Assembly (NCBI GenBank): GCA_022578965.1
Contig: MU400558.1
Coordinates: forward strand, 62,001-126,000
DNA length: 64,000 nt
Source: Xylaria sp. FL1777
Lineage: Eukaryota; Ascomycota; Sordariomycetes; Xylariales; Xylariaceae
Direction: 5' to 3'
Shown in pieces: positions 22,001 through 32,140 of the stretch. The notes below the pieces were generated by a model that saw only the letters and a list, made by a program, of their open reading frames with translations, did not search any database and was not told the DNA's origin. The position numbers and the translations under genes are program-made. Within the stretch, counting starts at the first letter, position 1. Each line of letters begins with the position of its first letter.

Positions 22001-25000
22001 AGACATACATACATGTACACTACGGCATGCGTGCTCTTTCGGTTTCCGAAAAAAAGATGTAGATCACCCGGGGCTGATATGATGAGGCCGGTATATATAT
22101 GTAGGTATTGCCTATTCTTAGAGCATTCTCCGTAGGAGTATTTATATCTTCTCAGTAGGTAGTTTGATTCAGGTTGCTGTGATGGGCACGGACTGTGACA
22201 GGAGACCCGCTTGTTTTGTGATCAATGACTAGGTAGCTAGCTAGCTATACAGACCAAGCAAGCCTGATCCTGCCTCGTATATTTTGGGCAATATATAAGA
22301 TGTTCTCGAGATCTGCTCTTCTCTGGACAGTTGGCGCGATTTGTATCGGGGCATGAATAGGTTTGGCCAGTATATAGTATAATAGGGAGATCAAATGACA
22401 CAGACTTATCGCGAACATGAGAACAAAGGTAGACCATGCCTGTCCGCGTATACATTTTGGTGAGTTCCGTATCGCTCGAATTGATACGAGTCAAAGTCCT
22501 CTTTCCATCTTTTTAACTAGCAGAGCGAGGCCGTAGCCTCTGCTATCCTTAGAAGCAACCAAATTTCTTCGTTTGTAGAAAATCCACGATGCCTATGCAA
22601 CGGACGCATGTAGTTATGTCGGAGGGGAAAAGGGGTAGCCGTGGAGGCCGCCGAATAATAAAATAGTTTCGACTGAGCAAGTTATGCGTATAACTAACTC
22701 TCTTCATTCGAAGAATATATAAACATCACCTTTTTTTACCCGATGTATATGTGACGATGTCCCAGATAGCCGATTGTGTTACTTAATTTGTAGGAGGCTT
22801 GAGACCAGCTACTCGAAATGCGATCTTGATATTTGATCTGCGTGCTTGGGCCGATAGCATTTGAAAGAATAAATTCTGTGCCTTTTTTTAAACGTGTGAT
22901 AGACCTAATTGGGCCAGCACTCTAGCCAGAGTCGTGTTTAGTATATTTATAGATTTATGTCTAAGAAATCTTCACATTGACTTTCAATTCGGCTCCATCC
23001 ACATCTGCATCCTCTCTCTCTCTATGGTGATACACCTTCTACGGAGATATCCGAATTCAACTTCTCAGCCCCGTCCTACACTTCGAGGCAAGAAAATATT
23101 GGTCTAGCGAGTATGAAAAGATATTGCCACGACTCGGCAGCCTCCTCAGCCTCTTCCGTTTCTCAATGCCAATAGTTCCATGACGGACTTTAGAAGTGAA
23201 ATAAGACCAAGTTTGAGGGTTTAAGCATGCATGAATTGCCGTTCTTACATAGATACATGCTCTGTTTATACTGAGAGGCTAAAGTTTTACGTATGTTGTA
23301 TACCCAGACAACGCACACATTCAGCAGCTAGAGAGACCAAGTTACTCAATACTCTGCCCATTAAGCCCGCCGCGAACCCATGAGCCTGTACCCCCCCAAA
23401 AGCAGCACTCAAGACGTTAATAAGTTACATCTTCTAATTCACTGAGTTTACAAATAACTTACGTAGCACTTAATAAAGGTATGTTCCATTTGTGCTCTGG
23501 GCTCTTGGATTCTCGGGAGATGGGTTGGGCGCATACATGGAGGTGAACTTCAATAATTCTTGATGCTTCAAAACATATTATTTTGCAGGGGCTTTATCTC
23601 CTTAGGAAAACACTGTTGGCACTCATACCGTCAATTAAATTCTTATCACCTTGGACAATTAAGTTATCGTAACAAACCATAACCGACGTGAGGTCAGAGA
23701 AAGCGCGACAACGGTAATTCAGGACAGGTATCGAGAGGTACAAAAACTAGTAGTCTGATGATCACCTCGTCATGAAAGTGCTACATACAATATACCACCA
23801 CCCAGAGTAGCTAGCAGTAGAGTGTCCCTTCAAAGTCACCAATAGTAGCCCCTTGGATCTTATCTTGTCTACTCGGCACCCAGACCTCACCATTGCCGTA
23901 GTTGGCACCAACCGCATTGATAATCGGCACTTGCTAATAACGTAGTTCTTTTAGCAATTATCCAGCAGTGGAAAACTTCACTAGTTTTTCTTTCCGATGT
24001 AGAAAGGTGGTTACCTTTTCATTCCTGGGACTCTATTGGAGCAACCACCAAAAGACTAAAACCCATTGCTCGGTGCAATGTAAAGCGATCTTATATGACT
24101 TTGCTTCTGGGAAGATGTACCAAATCGTGGTCCATATAGCGATGGTAATCGTGGATAAGACAGACCTCCCTGTCCTAGCAGCTCATATTTACAATTAGCT
24201 TATCGAATAGTCCTGACTGCTAACAGGCGTGGCAGAGATGCCTTTATTACCCCTAGTATTTACAAGTTAAGCAAAGGAAATAACCCTAGAAAGCGTAGGA
24301 GCTTATAGTTTTTGCTCATGGAATTGAAACGAGTATAGACATCATATAGTTTCTCGTCCGTGGCAAGCTCGATATGAAGAAGCTCAACATCTGATTTAGT
24401 CCATTTCCTACTTTGAGAATTCTATCTAATGCTTATGCGTTACCCTAACACCTGTTCACTCACGTCTGGTTTAGTCAAAGATATTTTTTATCGTTCTAGT
24501 GTTCACTGGGCTGATAACCTTCGGCTACATTCCTCCCAGATCTATGAAAAGGGTTATATGATATGCAGTCTACTGGCATCTTGCCTGGACTATGTAAGTC
24601 ATTAACCTGTAATATATAGACCAAATACGGAGGAAAATAGAAACTATACTTAGACGACCTGTATTAGACATATGAGAGGACAGACACCGTGGTAAGATTG
24701 TCTAAGAGACGTGACTCGCCTAGGGCGAGCGAGTGTCTAGCTAGGCTGAAGGCCGACGCTGATACATTTAATTAAGACAAAGAATGACAAGATAGTATCA
24801 TCAAAAAGCTATATTGTTCGTTTTGGGGCGAATGAATTTTAAAAGATAAAATAAGCTGGGATGATTAGAATGTGATATTTAGGTAGTCCTGTGCATGTGA
24901 TGCTTCAACTATTTACCCCCACAGAAGCATATATGCTCAAGGCCTGCTCGGGATACATGCGTAGACCACCGACAGAGCACGCCACCAGCTAACCAACTTA

Positions 25001-25293
25001 AATGGCTTCGAAGTAATTGTAGAGGTATTGGATGTTTGCAATAGTCTCTTATTTTAGAATTACATTTCGACCCAAGAATCATGCCAAATAATTGTTTTAT
25101 TTTTTAATTAGGAAATTAAACTAATGGTGGGTTAAGCAGTAACCCCTATACCTCGGTAAGCCTTCATATATACATATAAACCTAACATGATTGAATTCCA
25201 CAAACGATGCATCTTCTACACCGCAAGACTTCCAGGCCAATGTACCATGCCTCCTTTTCACATTACTACACAACCATAAGCTGACAATTCAAA
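22001..25293. other. Gene desert, part 3
   Basis: AT-rich DNA without supportable genes. The stretch 24440-24960 is somewhat repeat-like (for example the near-palindromic CGCCTAGGGCGAGCG at 24718-24732) and could be a decayed long terminal repeat, but no second copy or coding domain was found. A TATA-like run (ATATATACATATAAA, about 25167-25181) lies just upstream of the next gene. Confidence 0.4.
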
Positions 25294-26040
25294 ATGATTT
25301 CACTCGTCGCTTTCGATCTCGACGGCACTCTCGCCGAAAGCAAGCAGCCACTAAAAGACTCCATGGGCGAAGCACTAGCAGACTTGCTCGCCGTAGCCCA
25401 TGTAGCCGTCATCTCAGGCGGTGACTGGCCGCAATTCCAGAAACAAGTAGCCAGCAGGCTCCCGCCGCGTGCCGATTTGTCAAAGCTCTGGCTCATGCCG
25501 ACGACAGGCACGAAGCTATACACGCACCGGGACGGGGTGTGGAAGCCGGTGTACGCAGAGCTGTTTGACGACGACGTCAAGCAGAAGATCCTGACGGCCT
25601 TCGACACGGCATTGGAAGTCACGGGCTTCAAGCCGGAGCAGACATGGGGGAAACGCATCGAGGATCGCGGCAGCCAAATCACCTTCTCGGCCCTTGGCCA
25701 GGAGGCGCCTATCCACGCCAAGGAGGTCTGGGACCCGGATTTCGCCAAACGCAAGGTCATCCAGGCTGACCTGCGCACCCGCCTGCCCGACCTATCTATC
25801 AACATGGGCGGCGCCACATCGATAGATATCACGCAGAAGGGCGTCGACAAGGGGTACGGTTTGAAGAAGCTGCACGATGCGAGTGGCATCCCCCTCGAGC
25901 AGATGATGTTCATTGGCGACGCCATATTCCCAGGGGGAAACGACTATCCCGCTAAGGAGATAGGTTTGCGCACGGTCTGCGTTAAGGACCCAAATGGAAC
26001 GCTCGCTGCCATTGCTGCCATCATTGCGTGCCTGTCATAA
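25294..26040 (+). CDS. HAD-IIB phosphatase, phosphomannomutase-like, bacterial type
   Basis: Intronless 248-residue protein from ATG 25294. It has the complete HAD motif set: motif I DLDGT with nucleophile and acid Asp8/Asp10; motif II Ser41 in VISGGDWPQ; motif III Lys186 in GVDKGYG; motif IV GDAIFPGGND (208-217). The C2-type cap includes RIEDRGSQITFSALGQ (121-136), the place where phosphomannomutases bind the sugar phosphate (compare the FIEFRNGMLN region of eukaryotic PMM). Length is normal for this class. It probably hydrolyses or isomerises a sugar phosphate in the cytosol; the substrate is unknown. To my knowledge this exact motif wording resembles bacterial, notably proteobacterial, HAD-IIB proteins more than the fungal PMM Sec53, so bacterial origin is a reasonable inference. 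The coding region is visibly GC-richer than the AT-rich flanks. It is isolated, with no gene for about 13.6 kb upstream and 2.4 kb downstream. Confidence 0.9.
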   Translation: MISLVAFDLDGTLAESKQPLKDSMGEALADLLAVAHVAVISGGDWPQFQKQVASRLPPRADLSKLWLMPTTGTKLYTHRDGVWKPVYAELFDDDVKQKILTAFDTALEVTGFKPEQTWGKRIEDRGSQITFSALGQEAPIHAKEVWDPDFAKRKVIQADLRTRLPDLSINMGGATSIDITQKGVDKGYGLKKLHDASGIPLEQMMFIGDAIFPGGNDYPAKEIGLRTVCVKDPNGTLAAIAAIIACLS

Positions 26041-27720
26041 TTTTGAGGGTTAAAATACGGTATATTCGGCGTTAGTTTATACTAGGCACTTAACACGACG
26101 ACTTGATACAGAGGGTATTCAAAAGACGGAAGACTGTGAAAAGGGCGTTTACCTCTCTTAGTAGACCGCAGTGCCTGTCATTTAGCTACTTAGAGGAATA
26201 TGTCTCTATATCATCTTCTCAAGCAGCCCACTTACGAAGCTAGCGTTCCTGAGTATATTAATAATATGACTAGGCCGTAGGCTATTTTCTGGCAGGCAGT
26301 ATGGCAAAGCTGATGTTAGGTACTAAGGCCATAGGGGGTAAAAAGCGTTTCCCTGGGTAGATATAGCATAAAGCATAATTATATAAATATTAAAGTACCC
26401 CGAATACAGCCGGGGAGAGCAGGAATTAAAATGCTATTAAGCGTTTACCCTAATACTTCCACATGATATAGATCTGACTGTGACGAAGCTTCACTGTGGG
26501 AACCAAACCCCCTAACAGTCAAATATCAAAGTATGATATATAGTAGAATCGTGGATCGGGTTCCAGATATTGCACAGTGAATCTTATAAGAAAGTATTGG
26601 ATTGGTGTGCTATGATGAGGGAATACCGCCGGCGGACTATCACCCTTTTTCTAATTCCTCGCGAAATCTCCATTTTTAGAGGATCTAACAATCGTCGATA
26701 TGAAGTTTCATTGTTACTTTATAGTGTAAATTATGGTCTATAAGCATAATGTTTAACCCTAGTAGTTCCATACTTATTTGTTGTTCCGTTTGAAAGTATA
26801 TTAGATTATAAATTATGCAAGTAGAAAAGAGTGTATACCGCTAGGACATTGTTGAACAGTTGCTTATAGGGTGGAGGAAAACTGTAGAGTTCAAAAGGGT
26901 TGTTTATAGGTGCTAGTTCCGGCTCTTTATGCTTTATCCCAGTTTGAATCAAACTATATTAGTATTTAACACTAGGTAGTCTACAGAGGTGTTGTTACAG
27001 GATACCTGGGTGACGACAAGTCCCAGATAGAAAAATGAAGCCTATTATTGTGGGCTTTGGGCACCTTTTGCCACCCTGCTATTCAGCTGATGTCGTTCAG
27101 TTGATGACTAACTCGAATACTCATATTACGTGGCCAGTTATTTGTCCTTGTACCTTTAAACTTCGAAGCGAATGGTACACTGATTGCATATGGTTGGCCT
27201 CTTACTCATAAGGTATGAGAAAAGTAAATATTTTGGTATTTAAACCTTTTCCTCCGCTATTCTATATTTGATGTTGTAGTCTTGTGGATGAGAATGGACT
27301 ACCTAGGTAACCCGGCAGTCTCCGTGACGTACCCTACCATTACCTAGGTACCTAGATCTATAGGCATTACCGGTATTCCCTGTGGGTTCCTATTTATGAA
27401 GATGTGAAGGTTTATCGGTAACGCATGGTCTTTGGTCATTGCTCACGGTTGTTATTAGATTGGTAGTACGTACCTACTGTGGTACACAGCACTTTGCACT
27501 TTCCAAGAGACGCCACCTGCCTGCACCTTTTTTTTGTGGGTAGATCCTGCCACTTACACTACATTAGGTTAGTGGTACCTTAAGCTCGCCCATTAAAAAA
27601 AGCCTGCATATCTTGTACTCAGCCGACATCATGTGTCAATATTGACTAACGAGCATTGCCAATATAATTCCCACGCCTGACATGATTGATTGTCTCTACC
27701 TCATATTTTCTTTCCGCTGC
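26041..27720. other. AT-rich spacer, possibly decayed repeat DNA
   Basis: Markedly AT- and TA-rich, with no open frame worth reporting. The composition fits old RIP-mutated repeat DNA, but I recognise no element, and no terminal repeats are visible. The end (27300-27360) holds a dense block of ACCTAGGTACCTAG words. Confidence 0.4.
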
Positions 27721-28470
27721 CCATGACAACAATTGAACTACAATAAGGTGTCTCTAGCCATACAAGCGCCACTGTGCACTCTTACCTACAAATACACACA
27801 CCTACAGACCACAGACCACAGTACAAACATATACAAAAGGCAAGACAAAAGGCACTTGGGCAAGCTAGCCACATTTAAGTGTGGCACTAGTCTCACTTAC
27901 AGCCGGTACTCTAAGTAAGGTAGGTGCCAGCCTGCGTAATAGAAAGCGCGCCTCCAATTCTTTTCTTCCCTTTTTTCGCGTCGCGTGGCTTATCCGGAGA
28001 TCAAGGGCTCAATCGATTGCTTGATTGTTCAATTCCACCAGCCGGCCACCTCAACCTGGAACCAACCCCCGCTAAACATCATCCATCCTTCACAGAACCC
28101 AGCAGGCGACCAGGTACCTTGCCGATCTGCTCCCGTCCTTCCCACCATCCACCATTCCTGCATCTGCATCTATCTCTATTTGTCCTGTCTCGTTACCCTC
28201 CGATAGTCCGCGCACTTGCGACGGTAGCGTGCGCTTTTTCTTCGTTTCCTCGAGGCTGCGACCCATCGCCGCACCACCATCCTCGCCTTGCGACTTGCGC
28301 ACCCAGCCCAAGCCCTCAATCTGCCGCCCTCGCGTGGTTGCACCTCGCAGCAACCTCACAGCAACCTCGCAGCTCGCTGCGACCATCCTCGGCTTACCAA
28401 TCCCACTTCACTACTACTACCTCGACCGAGCGGGTGTCATGGGCCTTGACTGACCCAATCGTCGTCCAAC
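27721..28470 (+). promoter_or_regulatory. Pyrimidine-rich leader of the forkhead gene
   Basis: C/T-rich DNA with CACC and CATCC runs immediately upstream of the forkhead start, typical of fungal transcription start regions and 5' UTRs. Open frames through it encode Pro/Ser/His-rich chance peptides. Confidence 0.5.
28439..28453 (+). promoter_or_regulatory. Minimal upstream ORF before the forkhead start
   Basis: ATG GGC CTT GAC TGA encodes a 4-residue peptide (MGLD), ending 17 nt before the main ATG at 28471. If the leader is transcribed across it, this uORF could lower initiation at the main start. Confidence 0.5.
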
Positions 28471-30668
28471 ATGCCTCCCTCCTCTAAGCGATCCCAGAGG
28501 ACTCGCCGGGTGCGGGATAAGAGCCCGAGCCCTTCTGTCGTCGAGCACTCATCGCCCTCGCGCCCAGCCAAGCGAAGAAAGAAGGTCCGTCTCCATCGTA
28601 CTGCTGCTCACGACTGTCTTTGTCTTGCCTGTCTCTACTTAGCTATATACTGACTCTCTTTCTACTTGTTAGGCCCAGGAGCCGCTGTCTGAGCCGATTG
28701 AAGAAGAAAGTTCGAGCTTGACCATCGAAGCGCCTGGTCTCGATGGTGCCGAACCTGGAGCTGAAGCAGACGCTGAAGAGGACGATAACTTGGTCACGCA
28801 GGTCGCCCAGTCCCTACGCAGCGTTCCTACGCATGCAAACAAGGACCATGCTAATGCTATTCATGAGTCTAATAAGGGTATTGCCGCATATGCCAAGATA
28901 GCAGCGCAGGATTGGACTTACTACATCAAGTCGACATCCGTTAATATTGGGAGAAACACTGACACACAAGACCCGGATGACCCTTCTTTCGTTCACATCG
29001 ACCTCGGTCCATCTAAGACTTTCTCGCGCCAAACGGCTATCATCTACTTTGACCCCGAACTTGGAAAGTGGTTCCTGCAAGCAAAGGGCCGAAATGGTCT
29101 CAGGGTTGACGATGAAATCCTGCGGAAGTCGGATCCTCCTCACTGTCTTGGCAGCGGCGAGGTTATGGAGATCGGTGGTCTGGAAATGATGTTCGTCCTA
29201 CCAGCTAACTTCGGTCGCGTACACATCAACCCTAGATATCTGGAACAAGCGGGGATAGCTGCTCCCTCGAGTGACTCTCGAACTGCCCTTCCACCTCTCC
29301 CTTCCTCGGATCAGCCGTCGTCCCAAACCGCTCGAGGAAGTGCGTCCTCTCGCGGTCAGACTAACCAACAACCCATCGCTCCAGCACCACCTGACTACAA
29401 ACGCCCGGGCACACCACCATCAACAAAGAGCCGTGGCCCGGCGTCCCAAGCAAAGACTCCGGCTCAGAATCCCGTCAGTAGCCAAGACGACATAGACCTG
29501 GCAAAAGACGAGAACAAGCATATTAAACCACATTACAGCTATGCCCAGCTTATTACTCAAGCCATTATTAGTGCGCCTGGTGAGAAGCTTAACCTCGCCG
29601 GCATTTACTCGTACATCGTAGAGAATTACTCGTATTATAGGCACCAGCAGCCGTCTGGCTGGCAGGTGAGGCTCTGGATTAAAAAAGGTTGTTTGGAGTC
29701 GATGCTAACGACCCCCTAGAATTCAATCAGACATAATCTCTCTTTGAATAAAGCTTTTAGCAAAGCACCACGATCCACTGACGAGCCAGGAAAGGGAATG
29801 AAGTGGGAAGTAGTTCCTGAGCACCGTGCTGAGATGGTTCGAACATGTTGGCGGGGTGGTCGAGGAGGCCACCGTGGTTCTTCGGTCCCTTCATCTCCGA
29901 GCCAACCTAGCCAAATGACCTATATCACCTCGGGACCTAAAGATATGGCTAACAAAGAACCTGGCTCGACTCGCAAGCGCAAGGCAGTCTCACCTGCTAC
30001 TTCGCCGCCGCCCCGAGCATCGTTGATGCAGTCTCAAGTAACCCCCGACCGCAGGCTTCTGGCTACAAGTCTTCACGATGACAGTCCACTTCCCCGTGGC
30101 AATAAACGCTTACAACAGTCAAATTCATTTGCGGATATGCCTCAATCACCACCGGTATTATCTTCTTCGTATCTTCCGGACGAAGGAGCCTCTTTCGTGA
30201 CACCTGCGCCGCAGCGTCTCCACCCTAGGCTTGCCCCTCCTAGTACTGCGCAGAGACCAAGCCAACATATGCCAACCAGTTCACCTGCTCCATTTTGGAA
30301 GTACATTGATATTCACAGTACACCGCTCAAAACTCCTTACGACGTCAGTCCTACCAAGCCTGGCCTTCCCAATAGCAGTAGTCCACCGCCAGCTGGTGTC
30401 GATCGTTCACCCATCGCCAGTCCAACTCGAACCTCTCGAGGAAATACCCTCGAGCGAGTAACCAGTATCGAGAATATTGAAGAGGATAATGAGGAAGAAG
30501 GCGAATACGATTTAACCAAGTACGTATATGACTACCTATACTACGTTGAAACAATGATTTCAGAGAAGGCTAATGGTTACTACCAGGGGTTTCCAGAGTA
30601 TCGGATCCTTCCACGCGGCTCCTAGTTTTGGTTCAAGTGCGATCCATACCGCAGGAGCTGCCAAATAG
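28471..30668 (+). CDS. FHA-domain forkhead transcription factor (Fkh1/Fkh2 type)
   Basis: Four exons: 28471-28584, 28673-29665, 29720-30519 and 30587-30668, giving 662 residues. The N-terminus is basic ([19 protein letters not shown]). An FHA phosphothreonine-binding domain follows (about 110-220: [35 protein letters not shown]). The forkhead domain is at about 345-430, with [31 protein letters not shown], then after an intron [15 protein letters not shown] and [12 protein letters not shown]. The C-terminal half is Pro/Ser-rich with many SP/TP sites. This architecture defines the yeast Fkh1/Fkh2 and fission-yeast Fkh2 group, which controls G2/M gene expression and, in filamentous fungi, septation and conidiation. 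The third intron is small (67 nt); splicing AA to GGGTTTCC gives the family-like ending [15 protein letters not shown], while retention gives another tail. The gene is convergent with clu1. Confidence 0.94.
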
Positions 30669-32140
30669 AATTACAGCGACTTGTGGTGGCTGCACTATCA
30701 ACGGGCTTGAGTTTTTTGGTCGTTTATGACTTCCATCGTAGCGTCGATTCGATTCACTTATTTCCCTGCATAGGTAGGTATCGGTTTGCATACAAATCAA
30801 CCCTGGAGTGGGCGAATCGTGAATTACTCTACAGGTCCAGGCTCTACATTGCAAGCCGGGCATTGTGGAGCATGGGCTATCCTGGTGGGAAGCGCTGCTT
30901 TCTTTTCCTTTTTATGAAACACGACCATGTTTGCTGCGACGCGTTTATGTGTGTATGTTTGAGGCATAAGCCTTCAACCAACTCAAATATTGAAGTCTCC
31001 ACTTTGAAATGGTGTGATGACATTCCCAGTCGAAAGATCAAGAAGGGTAGAAAAAAGAAGGTCATCTCTGTCTGAGAGATGGCTACGGGCGGTTAGATGT
31101 CCATCTGTGTGCTGTGCTCATTAGCAATACCTAGGGCAGCTAGGAATGGTTGAGCGCTTTCTGAGGGTCTGCAATTTATAGCGGTCGTCCATCTGTGAAT
31201 GCGATCAGCAGAGCTAGTCGGATTTGAGATCTGACAAGACAAACACACAGACAGACGAACAGAATTAGCGCAATTGACCTGTCAAACTTGTGTTACATGT
31301 GCCACTTATTTGCCGTGACAGCCGGAATTTAATTCGCTTGTGCAGTTAGACTCGTAGACTCGTCACCTACCTGACCTATCAAGGAATCATATAGGATTCG
31401 GCTGCTCGTTAACGTCCTGTAGAATGGCGGGCGGTAGTGCTTCCTGCGTAGTACGGAATATTTGTGTCCTCTCGTGCTTAATTGCGGAGAAGGGGAACAT
31501 ATCTACCCGCCCTAGCTCGTCCTCAAATGAGGATATAGGAAAGAAAGACAAAGAAAACACCGAGTGACTACGCTGCTTGCTCTCAAGTCAGATAAATCCA
31601 TCGTGCTAAGTCAACATTTCACATCAAAATGTAATAGGTTGAAGGCGAAGAGAGCGAGAGGGAAGAAGGTCTATAAGCCGATGATTTTGATCACCACACA
31701 CACTACCTATTTATACAAGTCATGATGATATGTGTGAGAGGCGAAATAACGCGCGACCACCTGCCCCTGATTACGCCGGACCGGCCTCAACTGAACCCGC
31801 GGCGGGCTCCAGAGACATTCCCCCCTTTTGAACTTTTCCCATCCTGGCCCCCCTCCGTTCTAAAATGCAATCATGTCTTTTTGAGTTGCGATGTGATGTA
31901 GTGCGATGGTGACAATGGAGTGAGCACGAGAGTATATACAATATATAGATGTACACCATACGGGCCGGGGAGAGTGAGCCGCCCGTCGATTCCGTGCTAC
32001 CTATGAGTCCTCTTATCGTGGAGATGCAGTACGACTATAAAGTAGGTACTATGCCCCTCCATACTAATGTTTCAACGATAGAGATAAAGTCTATTGCTTA
32101 AATAAACTGATTAAAGACCTGTGGTGAGTGTATGGGTAGC
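30669..32140. other. Convergent spacer between forkhead gene and clu1
   Basis: About 1.5 kb between two convergent stop codons. Likely 3' UTRs plus spacer. The frame at 30683-31075 runs through with no motif and is probably 3' UTR. No RNA gene seen. Confidence 0.5.

Noticed and set aside
24440..24960. Possible decayed LTR retrotransposon end
   Set aside because: Only an impression from the repeat-like wording; no second LTR, primer site or coding domain could be found in the window.
27924..28487. 187-codon Pro/Ser-rich open frame before the forkhead gene
   Set aside because: It is C/T-rich 5' leader; overlaps the forkhead start in another frame, and has no start ATG of its own in a credible context.
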